Assembly (NCBI GenBank): GCA_016212925.1
Contig: JACRDF010000003.1
Span: forward strand, 310,001 to 374,000
Reading direction: 5' to 3'
Source: Desulfomonile tiedjei
Lineage (GTDB): Bacteria > Desulfobacterota > Desulfomonilia > Desulfomonilales > Desulfomonilaceae
Length of the DNA stretch: 64,000 bases
The notes beneath the pieces were generated by a model. It worked only from the letters and a program-made list of their open reading frames with translations. It was not told the origin of the DNA and did no database searches. The translations under genes were made by a program, and so were the position numbers. Below, in pieces: positions 27,201 to 36,613 of this stretch (its first letter is position 1; every line of letters begins with the position of its first letter).

Positions 27201-27504
27201 GGACGGCAGGATTCAGATGGAGATCAAAGTCACCGACAACGATGTTGGCGCAGTCATAAACGGCCAGGCTTCGATTAACAGGAGAGAATCACAGACTAGA
27301 ATGATCGTGAAGGACGGTGACACTGCGGTGATAGGTGGAATCGTCAGGAAGACGGACAATTCAAGGCGCCAGGGCTGGCCCGGGTTGATGAACGTTCCTA
27401 TCATCGACGTGCTGTTTACCAACAAGACCAGGGACACACGAATACAAGAGCTGCTTGTATTCATTACTCCAACCATAATAAAGAGGCCGCCACAAGCCTC
27501 CTAG
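24247..27504 (+). CDS. pilQ: Type IV pilus-type secretin (PilQ-like)
   Basis: 1085 residues, longer than typical PilQ (about 700-900). Signal peptide ends at AWA (27). Two AMIN-like domains (about 30-130 and 283-380) are separated by an Ala/Pro linker. A charged coiled coil (about 415-460) precedes the STN/N0 domain (MDFQGISLKNAFRLLG near 475), then a second coiled coil (about 555-605) and a Cys-bearing insert (CIDIEGERVCF). N1 and the secretin barrel occupy about 775-1080, ending LLVFITPTIIKRP. It forms the outer-membrane pilus or secretion pore. No pilMNOP genes adjoin it. Confidence 0.88.
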   Translation: MRSPVIKHKPLWLACLFLVAFCGPAWAENAGEITGVRLDPENKRIVIASKGSVGKHCARVIGRPNRLVMDFEGTKLGQAPGKLPGGAADIHEIRVGTSKSRARVVVDFQNNPVPAFKVKREDSQILVVFGSSLSAAIETAAADAADGNSKTSALKSPLAPTFVPAAAAGAGPESGKTLRLDSLNKKPAANKNATAAVAPDKRNGPAAEAQKAASNGIKMAQGPALNQPPTAPFPKAGTGDNQSPASTTAGLDKPHSGPPNGGPQMVREVRPPVTPPTPDPRLLVQEITELQFIQVGHNARLVVRGGDHLDYRMTKVSPTKLRLDLINAEIPKVHQKPLKTDLFSTSVEMIVPGSQTIFIQLKDAVPAQVEKKKGVLMVDFPPPRFAMTRDQMGTGRPAAGDAAGREAASQIRETRREAIKVMREEEIRRDNERRDREIQALERQQDELQKQRTEILKRYQISPDPEIFTKPVTMDFQGISLKNAFRLLGEQAGINIIVGDGVPANRTATLRMFQVPLGQVMETILNTHDLDKEMVGNVMRVDSRAKILQYKNARQKEYQTRIVEVDKRLKEMRDEVQKKQAENEKALKELERKEIKAEEPVDDTRTEEFGEAECIDIEGERVCFQYATIRIVHKSPTVIRRTLDCVFNLQCPGAYRGRQRYTDLGEAVFGAAAEPGRAVEIGPGTTTTVGGPADTTQLPQGSMNREQFEESMRGQGFTPGNLRYEQELEAWRRAQEQTTSRRVQEAAALQRMGQGPRATGSIDLPFGTDPKLVKILAQSVLYADEANRLIFIKDTPDRIAQMRKLIYQLDVPTPQVLIESRVVQADRDWSRGLGILWGGRNDQSGLLSVNRKSFWGVNGSTAGAGTIVGATANPPQPEGTLIPSQFSVNLPVSIANLASILGGGVQYGFLAGNYLTELDFRLQIGESTGQTKIIARPKVQVLDGEKASIKNGQTIAFVTASPLLGTQTQLVDVDLLLDVRPRIFQDGRIQMEIKVTDNDVGAVINGQASINRRESQTRMIVKDGDTAVIGGIVRKTDNSRRQGWPGLMNVPIIDVLFTNKTRDTRIQELLVFITPTIIKRPPQAS

Positions 27505-27532
27505 AAGACAACCAACTCAACTTCCTCTCTGT

Positions 27533-27573
27533 GCTTCCCCTTCACTCAAGGGGAAGCTTTTTTTTGTGTGGTC
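27533..27573 (+). terminator. Rho-independent terminator of the secretin gene
   Basis: GCTTCCCCTT-CACTC-AAGGGGAAGC followed by eight T residues, 28 bases after the stop. Confidence 0.9.
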
Positions 27574-27604
27574 CTCCCCGGGACAATGCTGTTGAGGGGT
27601 TTTT

Positions 27605-27652
27605 GTACGGCGCGAGGCATGCCTCGCCCAAGGGCGACCCATGTGTCGCTAC
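27605..27652. repeat. REP-like double hairpin
   Basis: Two adjacent hairpins, one formed by CGAGGCATGCCTCG and one by GGGCGAC...GTCGC, lie between outer bases GTAC and CTAC. The layout matches the core of the elements at 30897 and 52564. Confidence 0.55.
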
Positions 27653-27707
27653 AGACCTGCCCTCACCGAATCGGTGGAACAGTGGACCGGTGAACGGTTT
27701 CCCCTTT

Positions 27708-28229
27708 TTATGCCAGTAGGTCTCGTTTGAGTTTTGCGAAGTCGGAAGAAAAACCTTCGTGCAATGGCGATTGTTTTGGGATCTTCGGCACCACCGCGCT
27801 GCCGGATATTCCCAGTGCAGCGAGTTTCTTCTTTTCCCGAGCGAAGCTCTTGTGCCTGTCATCCGCTTGGTCTTTCAGCAGGGTTTTGAAGCGGGAGCGA
27901 ATTTCATTGAGGACTTGACCCTTGAGTTTCGCCTGAGGGAGTTTTTCCATCAACTCCAGGTACTGCAGGAGTTCATGGTCGAGAGGCAGGCTGTCAACCA
28001 TCTCTTCCCATATGAATAATTCCAATGCGGTTCGGTCCTCGGGGCTATGTTCATCCAACGATGACAAAATCTCTTCTACGGCCGCGGGGTTCTGCAATAA
28101 TTTGATTTTGAACCCTTTGGCTCTTTTGCGCAGATCCTCTGTACGCAAGCTCTCCCGCTCATCGGGAGAAAGAGTCATGCCACGGGTCCGCTCCATCATC
28201 AGGTCTATGGTGCTGCGGATGTCAGCCAA
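27708..28229 (-). CDS. Conserved hypothetical helical protein
   Basis: 173 residues, not recognised. It is rich in charged residues and predicted helices (DERESLRTEDLRKRAKGF, IRSRFKTLLKDQADDR) with no signal or membrane segment. It lies 201 bases downstream of proA on the same strand, with a repeat hairpin between. Function unknown; a cytoplasmic protein is likely. Confidence 0.7.
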   Translation of the reverse strand: MADIRSTIDLMMERTRGMTLSPDERESLRTEDLRKRAKGFKIKLLQNPAAVEEILSSLDEHSPEDRTALELFIWEEMVDSLPLDHELLQYLELMEKLPQAKLKGQVLNEIRSRFKTLLKDQADDRHKSFAREKKKLAALGISGSAVVPKIPKQSPLHEGFSSDFAKLKRDLLA

Positions 28230-28291
28230 TTGATGCTCCTCTTTTCAGTTTGACGCGTAGCATTTTTTTCTAAAGTTTTTCTGTAATGACC

Positions 28292-28324
28292 CATTCCCGT
28301 CGTCCCGGCGAAAGCCGGAATGAC
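28292..28324. repeat. Common hairpin repeat in the proA downstream gap
   Basis: CCGTCGTCCCGGC-GAAA-GCCGGAATGAC forms a tight stem. The same type of palindrome is frequent in many proteobacterial genomes. Confidence 0.6.
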
Positions 28325-28430
28325 GCTCTAGCTAGGATCCGTAGGACAGGCCACGCCGGCCACCGACGCGTATGCGCCTCCGAACGAGGGAATTGCGGGG
28401 AGCAAGAAGGTTCCGGCCGCAATTTCCTGG

Positions 28431-29687
28431 CTATTCCCGGATCTGCCCTTCGCCCAAAACGATGAACTTGGTAGTGGTAAGGTCTTCTACACCCATTGGG
28501 CCGTAGGAATGGATCTTTGTCGTGCTGATGCCTATTTCGGCTCCGAGGCCGAACACATATCCGTCGCTCATACGTGTCGAAGTATTGACCATGACCGAGG
28601 AGGAATTCACTTCTTTGAGGAATTTTTGTGCGGCCGCGTAATCCTGAGTAACAATTGATTCCGTATGTGACGATCCATAGCGCGCTATGTGTCTGATGGC
28701 CTCGTCCATATCGCCTACCACTTTCACGGCAAGAATCAGATCCAGGTACTCCGCGTGCCAATCTTCCTCTGTCGCTGCTTTCATGGATGGAACTACGGCC
28801 CGGGACTGGTCGCATCCTCTCAGTTCAACACCGGCCTCAATGAGCCGTTGGGACGCGAGCGGGAGGAACCGGTCCGCGACGCTTCGGTGGACAAGCAAGG
28901 TTTCCAGGGAATTGCACACACCGGGTCTCTGCACCTTGGAATTGAAGGTGAGTTTGACCGCCATGTCCAAGTCAGCCGCGGAATCCACATATAAATGACA
29001 GACGCCTTTGTAATGCTTGATAACCGGGATTCTTGAATTTTGCGCCACGAAGCGTATCAGCTCCTCGCCGCCTCGCGGAATGATGAGGTCAATAAGGTCT
29101 TCCAATTGCAGCAAGTGAAGGATCGCTTCTCGATCCGTTGTGGGTAGAAGGCTGACGATGTCCGCACATACGCCTTTCCGGATGAGGCATTCTTTGAAAA
29201 GGCCGACTATCGCTTGATTGGAATTAATCGCTTCCGAACCGCCTCTCAGGATGACGGCATTTCCCGCTTTGAGACAGAGCGCGGCCGCGTCCGCGGTAAC
29301 GTTCGGTCGTGCTTCGTAAATAATGCCTATCACTCCCAGAGGTATGCGCATTCGTCCCACGCGCATCCCGTTCGGCCGATTCCACATACGGACGATCTCG
29401 CCCACAGGGTCCGGAAATACGGCTATCTCTTCGAGACCGGCTGCGGTCTGTTCGATGACCTTGTCGGAGAGTGTAAGCCTGTCCATCATTGCGGAAGACA
29501 GGCCTTTTGCTTTACCCGTCAGCAGGTCTTTCCGGTTCTCCTCTTGAAGGTAGTCTCTGCGGCTCCGCATCATGGCCGCCATGTCCATCAAAATTTCCTC
29601 TTTGACCGTCATGGACAAAACAGCGGCTTCCCGTGCTGCCTCGTGGGCCACGGTAGCCACTCCGCGCACTTCATCTTGTAGTGACAT
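28431..29687 (-). CDS. proA: Gamma-glutamyl phosphate reductase
   Basis: 418 residues, standard length. It reduces gamma-glutamyl phosphate to glutamate semialdehyde in proline synthesis. The catalytic Cys is in QRPGVCNSLETLLVH, and the aldehyde-dehydrogenase-like fold shows in YEARPNVTADAAALC and LRGGSEAINSN. No proB is nearby. Confidence 0.96.
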   Translation of the reverse strand: MSLQDEVRGVATVAHEAAREAAVLSMTVKEEILMDMAAMMRSRRDYLQEENRKDLLTGKAKGLSSAMMDRLTLSDKVIEQTAAGLEEIAVFPDPVGEIVRMWNRPNGMRVGRMRIPLGVIGIIYEARPNVTADAAALCLKAGNAVILRGGSEAINSNQAIVGLFKECLIRKGVCADIVSLLPTTDREAILHLLQLEDLIDLIIPRGGEELIRFVAQNSRIPVIKHYKGVCHLYVDSAADLDMAVKLTFNSKVQRPGVCNSLETLLVHRSVADRFLPLASQRLIEAGVELRGCDQSRAVVPSMKAATEEDWHAEYLDLILAVKVVGDMDEAIRHIARYGSSHTESIVTQDYAAAQKFLKEVNSSSVMVNTSTRMSDGYVFGLGAEIGISTTKIHSYGPMGVEDLTTTKFIVLGEGQIRE

Positions 29688-30151
29688 TATAAACTCCGAC
29701 GCGTGCTATCATTGAGCCGTCAGACGAAGAAATTGCGAGGGCTCCGCGGAACGCGGGATTGCACAAAAAATCTTCCTCGTAAATTCACCGTTTGAAGCCG
29801 AATTCGTATAAATCCTACCATCGGCCCGGCTTCTCGTCAACGACCGCGGGGGCGCATGGGCCACCATTCAGTTACGAGTGGGGAAAGGACGGGTTGTTCT
29901 CACGGCGCCTTGAGGTTTCCGTTCAAAATCCCCCTCAATCCCCCTTTAATAAAGGGCGAGAAAGCCGCTCCTACACCTCCCCCTTAATAAAGGGGGGCAG
30001 GGGGGATTTTCCCGGCGTAACGAATGGATACGCCTCCTCGACAAACCCACTCGACTGTGACTGAACAAATGAGTAAACTCACAATGCGCTGCGGACCGTC
30101 TCGACTGCATTGAATTGCCGCGCCGCAAATCGTGTTCGGGGGAGCCCATAG
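29688..30151. other. Intergenic region between proA and mobB with an 86-base element
   Basis: Divergent genes flank this gap. It holds the AAAATCCCCC-ended repeat at 29925-30010; a short plus-strand frame crosses it but is only the repeat. mobB has a GGGGGAGC ribosome site at the right end. Confidence 0.5.
29925..30010. repeat. 86-base MITE-like element with AAAATCCCCC ends
   Basis: The left arm starts AAAATCCCCCTCAATCCCCC and the right arm is its near reverse complement ending GGGGGGATTTT; each arm is about 32 bases and contains TTTAATAAAGG or its complement. This type of repeat is widespread in bacteria. Confidence 0.8.
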
Positions 30152-30649
30152 ATGATTCCTATCGTTTCGATTGTCGGAAAATCGGATTCCGGTAAAACCA
30201 CGTTAGTCGAAAAGCTCGTCAAGGAGCTGAAGTCTCGCGGGTATCGGGTGGCCACCATCAAGCATGACGCACATAGCTTTGAGATAGACCGGGAAGGCAA
30301 GGATTCGTGGCGACACAAGCAGGCGGGGGCCAGCATCACGGTGATTTCTTCCCCCTCCAAGCTGGCCGTGATCGCGGACACGGATCATGATTACACCCTG
30401 GCCGAGCTGCGCGAAAAGCTCATCCGGGGAGTGGACCTCATACTCACCGAAGGTTACAAGAGAGAAAACAACCCGAAAGTGGAAGTTATAAGAAGTGAAC
30501 ACCACCGTGAAATGTTGTGTAAATCAGACGACAATCTGATAGCAATCGCCGGAGATCCACCCGACCCTCCGGCGGGCGTTCCTGTTTTCGATCTGAATGA
30601 TGCGAAACCGCTTTGTGACTTCTTGGAAGAACGATTCCTGAAGACCTGA
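30152..30649 (+). CDS. mobB: Molybdopterin-guanine dinucleotide biosynthesis protein B
   Basis: 165 residues. P-loop GKSDSGKTT at the N-terminus, ATIKHDAHSFEIDREGKDS and ILTEGYKRE are typical of MobB, a GTPase adapter assisting attachment of GMP to molybdopterin. It has no mobA partner here. Relevant to molybdoenzymes such as the hydroxylase at 11612-15393, although that family usually uses a cytosine cofactor in bacteria. Confidence 0.93.
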   Translation: MIPIVSIVGKSDSGKTTLVEKLVKELKSRGYRVATIKHDAHSFEIDREGKDSWRHKQAGASITVISSPSKLAVIADTDHDYTLAELREKLIRGVDLILTEGYKRENNPKVEVIRSEHHREMLCKSDDNLIAIAGDPPDPPAGVPVFDLNDAKPLCDFLEERFLKT

Positions 30650-30859
30650 CAGCCTCAAGAGGGAGTGTAATCGCTTCCCGCTCGGGAGCGGCTTTGCGAG
30701 GCCTGGACAGGCGTTATGATTGACGGGCGCAGCCCCATTGGTGCTAATTTGTCATGAGTCGCACCAGCCATTTCGATATGATATCACTCTCCCCCTTCCC
30801 CCCTCGTCAAGGGACGGGGTCGTGAAAACCCTCTCCCGGCCATAGAGGGCAGGGTGAGG

Positions 30860-30990
30860 GAAACTGTCTCAGAATTGCAGCGATGTGAATTCATCTGTAC
30901 GGCGCGCTTCGAGAAGAGCCCTGATTCCGGGCGGGTCACGAACCGCGCCGTACGGGCGACGTGTGAAATCCCTTATTTTGAGACAGTTTC
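30860..30990. repeat. TIR element family 1, copy A (GAAACTGTCTCA ends)
   Basis: 131 bases with perfect 12-bp terminal inverted repeats GAAACTGTCTCA / TGAGACAGTTTC. Inside, 30897-30953 is bounded by GTACGGCGCG and CGCGCCGTAC, an exact inverted repeat. The second copy is at 52526-52655. Confidence 0.9.
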
Positions 30991-31146
30991 GAGGGGGGTG
31001 TCTGTGGGCGCGGGCGGTGGGATTAAGTTGGTGCCAATAATCATATGGCCGGACATATTTAGCTTTAAGTCATGGTTTGAGGCGTCCCGCTAATTTCCAC
31101 AAAGGACGCTGTCGGAGGCTTTTCTTTCGGAAGTTTGAGAAATTTC

Positions 31147-31175
31147 TTGCCTTTTGGCCCTCCGGTTGTTATATG
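31147..31175 (+). promoter_or_regulatory. Predicted promoter of the IHF/HU gene
   Basis: TTGCCT (31147-31152), a 17-base spacer and TATATG (31170-31175), 48 bases before the ATG. Confidence 0.5.
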
Positions 31176-31223
31176 TTACCAGCTACGGCTTTGCTTTCTT
31201 CTGTTCTGTTTGGGAGGGATTCT

Positions 31224-31517
31224 ATGACACTTACAAAAGCTGATATCGCGAAAAAGATAGCGGATGACTGCGGGTTCATGAAGGGAGAGGCGACCGAAAT
31301 TGTAGAAAAACTGCTGGATATCATCAAATCCAGGCTTATAGCCGGCGAAGACGTCATGATCTCGGGCTTCGGGAAGTGGACCGTCAAGTCCAAGCACTCC
31401 AGGCGAGGGCGAAACCCTCAAACGGGTGCGGAGCTAATTCTGGACGCCCGAAGAGTAGTTACCTGGAAGTATTCGCCGGTCTTGAAGAAGGCTGTGAACT
31501 CGCCTCTTTCGAGATAG
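31224..31517 (+). CDS. ihfA: Integration host factor/HU-family DNA-bending protein
   Basis: 97 residues. MTLTKADIAKKIADDCGF matches IhfA N-termini, ISGFGKW and RRGRNPQTG form the beta-arm that inserts in the minor groove, and ARRVVTWKYSPVLK ends the family signature. It binds and bends DNA as a dimer. The ATG at 31224 has GGGAGGGA upstream; a longer in-frame start is unlikely. Confidence 0.88.
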   Translation: MTLTKADIAKKIADDCGFMKGEATEIVEKLLDIIKSRLIAGEDVMISGFGKWTVKSKHSRRGRNPQTGAELILDARRVVTWKYSPVLKKAVNSPLSR

Positions 31518-31725
31518 GACCGAAAATACGCTATTACCCGGATCAATGAGTCGCCTGGACGGTTCAGTCCAACCCTTGTCAGTCGATTACCCGAATTGAT
31601 TCAGACTCAAAAGAAGTTGACGGTTCAGACCGGATTCATCTTGGGCGGAACTGGTCCGTACGACCAGGCGTTTCTGACGGGTGGCGTCCGCGGGAGGCCA
31701 AAGGTTCCTGCTGTAAGTCCACAGT

Positions 31726-32292
31726 ATGGCTGATAATACGGAAAAACCACGCGGAAAGGTTCCCATCAGGGAGTTCCTCGCTGATTTTCGATCCGCGCTG
31801 ACAGATCGGGAATTGAGGGAAAAATACGGCCTCTCCGCACGTGGGTTCGTAAGCCTGATCAAGGCGCTCCTGGCGCAAAATGTCATTTCCTCTGTGGATC
31901 TGGCGAAACGGCGGGAGATGTCGGTCCAAAGGGACTTGGCCAGAGAGTCGCAATTCTTGGCCGGCCTTTACATCTGTCCAAACTGCAGCCATCCCTCCCC
32001 ACAGCCATTTGCACGCTGCCCGGCCTGCGGAGCACCACCGCCATCAACTTCGGATGGTCCGGTTACGGGCGTAATCACTCCCACTGAAAACCATGTCTTT
32101 GTGGAGGAGTCCCCCGCTTCAGTGACACAAGAAACAGAGGTTATCTCGGAGTCCGATATTGAGGAGGAAGTCCAGGAGGAATCCAAAGGAAAATCACGGG
32201 ACCAAGCCGGCGGAGGGGCCGGCGAAGACCAAGGGAAACCGTCCGCTATGGATTCGCTGAAGTCGTTGTTTTCCAAACTGAAAAAGAAATGA
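31726..32292 (+). CDS. HTH-like plus zinc-ribbon protein
   Basis: 188 residues. The N-terminal module (about 15-65) contains LTDRELREKYGLSARGF, a helical pattern that recurs in many deltaproteobacterial proteins. Next is a zinc ribbon CPNC...CPAC (about 85-103). The rest is acidic low-complexity sequence ending in a basic KSLFSKLKKK tail. No membrane segment. Function unknown; nucleic acid or protein binding is an inference from the ribbon and basic end. Confidence 0.7.
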   Translation: MADNTEKPRGKVPIREFLADFRSALTDRELREKYGLSARGFVSLIKALLAQNVISSVDLAKRREMSVQRDLARESQFLAGLYICPNCSHPSPQPFARCPACGAPPPSTSDGPVTGVITPTENHVFVEESPASVTQETEVISESDIEEEVQEESKGKSRDQAGGGAGEDQGKPSAMDSLKSLFSKLKKK

Positions 32293-32552
32293 GGCCGCGC
32301 GACCCCTGGGGTAGGGCTTGTCGGGCAATCGCACGCTAAAACCGCTAGCGGCAATCATTCCGTGATAGGGGGGACGACCGTGCTTCATGGCCATATCGCG
32401 AGCCGGGCACGTTTTCCAGCCGGTCTTTCCTGAAATGCCAGTAATAGCCTGCTGGAAAGCCTGCTCCAGAACAAACGGTTCACTCCCGAGATACTCAATG
32501 CCGGGTGCGAGTAATTGGTCAGTTTCGCGGGGAAGACAACTCGCGCGAAACA

Positions 32553-32625
32553 TGTCATTGCGAGCGAAGCAATCTCTAGCCTTAAGCGCTGAGATTGCTT
32601 TGTCGCTTTACCCCTCGCGATGACA
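32553..32625. repeat. Short inverted-repeat element with TGTCATTGCGAG ends
   Basis: TGTCATTGCGAG (32553-32564) and CTCGCGATGACA (32614-32625) pair with one mismatch, with AATCTC / GAGATT as inner arms. This repeat type is common in environmental proteobacteria. It lies in a 471-base gap before metK with no gene visible. Confidence 0.65.
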
Positions 32626-32683
32626 GAGAACCGACAATTCTCTCGCGTAAGCGAAGGGTTACTGGTGCGACATGATTTCGGAC

Positions 32684-32713
32684 TTGACCTTCGGCATGAC
32701 GTGTGATTAATAT
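32684..32713 (+). promoter_or_regulatory. Predicted promoter of metK-ahcY
   Basis: TTGACC (32684-32689), an 18-base spacer and TAATAT (32708-32713), about 50 bases before the metK ATG. The leader is too short for a SAM riboswitch and none was seen. Confidence 0.5.
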
Positions 32714-32763
32714 GCAAAGTTTAAATTGACCGACTCACCGATAACTCTGAAAGGAGACTCCCC

Positions 32764-33933
32764 ATGGGGGTGGGCAGCTATTTGTTTTCATCCGAGTCCG
32801 TAACTGAGGGCCATCCTGACAAGATTGCCGATCGCGTTTCCGATACTGTATTGGACGCGATGCTGGCCCAGGATCCGCATTCGCGCGTAGCCTGTGAATG
32901 CCTGGTTACCACCGGCCTTGCCATGGTAGCCGGCGAAATCACCTCTAAGGCCATGGTAGATGTCCCAGGCCTGGTTAGAGACGCGATACGCAACATAGGA
33001 TACACAGACGGATCCATGGGGTTCGACTGCGAAACCTGTGCGGTAATCGTCACTCTGGACAAGCAGTCCCCTGACATTGCTATGGGCGTGACAGAGGGGG
33101 AAGGGTTGTTCAAAGAACAAGGCGCCGGCGACCAAGGGCTCATGTTCGGTTTCGCCTGCGACGAAACGCCCGAACTGATGCCTATGGCCATTCAGTACGC
33201 TCATCAGCTGACCCAACGGCTCACGGACGCCCGAAAGAGCGGGACGCTGCCCTTCTTGAGACCCGATGGCAAGTCTCAGGTAACTGTGAAATACGAAAAC
33301 GGGGCGCCGAAAAAAGTGGACACGGTAGTGGTTGCTGCCCAGCACGCCCCGGATGTGACTTACGAACAGCTCAAGGAAGCAATCATAGAATTGGTTATCA
33401 GAAAGGCCATCCCCGCGAAACACCTGGACGAAAGTACGCGCTTTCTCATAAACACCACCGGCAGGTTTGTCGTTGGTGGTCCCCTGGGGGACTGCGGACT
33501 TACCGGCCGAAAGATAATCGTGGACACATACGGCGGTTACGGGGCTCATGGTGGCGGAGCCTTCTCAGGCAAAGATCCCAGCAAAGTGGATCGTTCCGCT
33601 TCGTACATGGCGCGACATGTTGCCAAGAACATTGTCGCAGCGGGAGTAGCTTCCAAATGCCTGCTCCAGGTGGCCTATGCCATCGGATACCCGGAACCGG
33701 TTTCCCTCATGGTCAACACCTACGGCACAGGAAAGATAGATGAACAGAAGATAGCCGATATCGTCCAAAAGGTTTTCAGCTTTAAACCGGCGTCCATTAT
33801 CGAGTATCTCAATCTGCTCAGGCCCATTTATCACAAGACCTCGGCTAACGGCCATTTCGGTCGGGAAGATCCAGATTTTACATGGGAAAGCACCCATCGA
33901 GCAGAGGAGATCAAAAGCCTCGCCGGACTCTGA
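32764..33933 (+). CDS. metK: S-adenosylmethionine synthetase
   Basis: 389 residues. It makes SAM from methionine and [23 protein letters not shown] near the N-terminus, [15 protein letters not shown] and [17 protein letters not shown] are the three family signatures. AAGGAG lies 8 bases before the ATG. The S-adenosylhomocysteinase gene follows 77 bases later, giving an activated methyl cycle operon. Confidence 0.98.
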   Translation: MGVGSYLFSSESVTEGHPDKIADRVSDTVLDAMLAQDPHSRVACECLVTTGLAMVAGEITSKAMVDVPGLVRDAIRNIGYTDGSMGFDCETCAVIVTLDKQSPDIAMGVTEGEGLFKEQGAGDQGLMFGFACDETPELMPMAIQYAHQLTQRLTDARKSGTLPFLRPDGKSQVTVKYENGAPKKVDTVVVAAQHAPDVTYEQLKEAIIELVIRKAIPAKHLDESTRFLINTTGRFVVGGPLGDCGLTGRKIIVDTYGGYGAHGGGAFSGKDPSKVDRSASYMARHVAKNIVAAGVASKCLLQVAYAIGYPEPVSLMVNTYGTGKIDEQKIADIVQKVFSFKPASIIEYLNLLRPIYHKTSANGHFGREDPDFTWESTHRAEEIKSLAGL

Positions 33934-33953
33934 AAATCTGTCAGCGCAAATGA

Positions 33954-35264
<1,311 letters not shown>

Positions 35265-35309
35265 CAGGCGCTGCGGCGTCTAAAGAAATGACGCTTTATT
35301 CACGGAACC

Positions 35310-35347
35310 CACGGGGAAACTTTTCTGTGTGAACAAGTTTCCCCGTG
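35310..35347 (+). terminator. 13-bp hairpin after ahcY
   Basis: CACGGGGAAACTT and AAGTTTCCCCGTG form a perfect stem 45 bases beyond the ahcY stop. No strong T-run, so a terminator with moderate support. Confidence 0.55.
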
Positions 35348-35583
35348 ATTTACTCGTTCAAATTCAAGCCGGGATTCACCCTGCCGCTGGACAGCCGCTC
35401 AAGGGTGTTATACTGTTTAGAGACAGCCTCTGCCCACGTCCGGCTTAGTCCAAAACAATCGCAGACTTAGAAGAAATTTGTTGCGGGGCGGTGAGGTTCA
35501 GGATAAACCAGGGCCGGTTCGGATTCTCCCGGACAAGCGTTTGCCCGGGAGTGGGTGGGAACTGAGGCGGATTGAGAAAGCCG

Positions 35584-36528
35584 ATGGATTCTTCCAGCCC
35601 TACTGGGGACACGACAGCTAAGCCCAAAATCCTTGTTGTGGACGACGATTCCATGGTCCGCGAAGTGGTCGTGGAATCGATTAAGGCAGCTGGGTTTGAC
35701 GCGGATGACTGCGATGACGGTGCGCACGCGCTGGAGATGAACACTCGAAGTCCCTACGACCTGATCGTGACGGACATGCGCCTTCCCGGCCTCGATGGCC
35801 TTTCCCTGATCAAGCAATTGAAACTCGTCAAGAGTGACACAGATGTGATTGTCATGACCGGGTACGGGTCTATTGAAAACGCGGTTGAATGTATGAAGGT
35901 AGGCGCTCTGGAGTACCTTATCAAGCCTTTCACGGTGGACCAGATCCAGTTGGCCGTGAGGAAGGCCGTTGAACACAGAGAGTTGCGAAGGCGAGCGCAG
36001 GAAAGGGAATTCTACAAGGAGCTTTCTTATGTTGATTCCCTTACGGGCATTCACAATCGTCGCTATTTCGATGAGGCCCTGGTAGCGGAAGTCATAAAGG
36101 CGAAACGCTTCGGCACAGGTCTTGTCCTGCTTCTGATCGATATAGACGATTTCAAAATCTATAATGACTGCAATGGCCACCAAAGAGGTGATGAAGCGCT
36201 GGCGAAAATGGGGGAGATTCTCAAAGCCGCCTGCCGTGGGTATGACATAGTTACCAGGTATGGCGGGGAGGAATTTGCCATCCTATTCCCAGGAGCCACG
36301 ACGAAAAACGCCTATGAGCTGGCAAGCCGAATCGTGAATGAAGTGAGACAAACCCACTTTGAAGGGCAGCATCGGCTCCCTTCCGGAACATTGACCATCT
36401 CCATGGGGGTGGCATGCTACCCGGAAGATGCGACGGACGCTATCGATCTCGTCAGTCGTGCAGACGAAGCATTATATGAGGCAAAGAACAGAGGGAAGAA
36501 TAGAATCACAATGCGGGGAAGCATGTGA
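35584..36528 (+). CDS. Response regulator diguanylate cyclase (REC-GGDEF)
   Basis: 314 residues. The receiver domain (about 15-130) has VVDDDSM, the acceptor Asp in IVTDMRLPG and the Lys in LIKPF. The GGDEF domain (about 155-310) has the active site YGGEEFA, preceded by RGYD, an intact RxxD inhibitory site, so it should make c-di-GMP and be feedback inhibited. ATG 35584 is chosen; an in-frame TTG at 35572 is also preceded by a ribosome-site-like TGAGGCG. No kinase is adjacent on this strand. Confidence 0.92.
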   Translation: MDSSSPTGDTTAKPKILVVDDDSMVREVVVESIKAAGFDADDCDDGAHALEMNTRSPYDLIVTDMRLPGLDGLSLIKQLKLVKSDTDVIVMTGYGSIENAVECMKVGALEYLIKPFTVDQIQLAVRKAVEHRELRRRAQEREFYKELSYVDSLTGIHNRRYFDEALVAEVIKAKRFGTGLVLLLIDIDDFKIYNDCNGHQRGDEALAKMGEILKAACRGYDIVTRYGGEEFAILFPGATTKNAYELASRIVNEVRQTHFEGQHRLPSGTLTISMGVACYPEDATDAIDLVSRADEALYEAKNRGKNRITMRGSM

Positions 36529-36613
36529 CACTAGATTCGTGCCGCGGAGCAGGCGGCATGGTCGCGTGATACCTTCTTATACCGGGCCCAAGGCCTGTGA
36601 ACGCGCAGGTTGG

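Larger units (their letters stand above)
30650..31223. other. Intergenic region with TIR element family 1 and the ihfA promoter
   Basis: It contains GC-rich hairpins, the 131-base element at 30860-30990 and a promoter near 31147. Frames here are short and overlap the repeats. Confidence 0.5.

Noticed and set aside
28270-28815. A 181-codon minus-strand frame at the 3' end of proA
   Set aside because: It is an alternative frame of proA continuing into the repeat-bearing gap, with Arg/Ser-rich composition.
30781-30860. Possible CRISPR-like repeats of C-rich blocks
   Set aside because: No regular repeat-spacer spacing; only two irregular CCCTC/GAGGG palindromes adjoining the TIR element.
32640-32763. 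SAM or SAH riboswitch before metK-ahcY
   Set aside because: The leader from the predicted start site is about 50 bases and the metK-ahcY gap 77 bases; neither shows the expected conserved cores.
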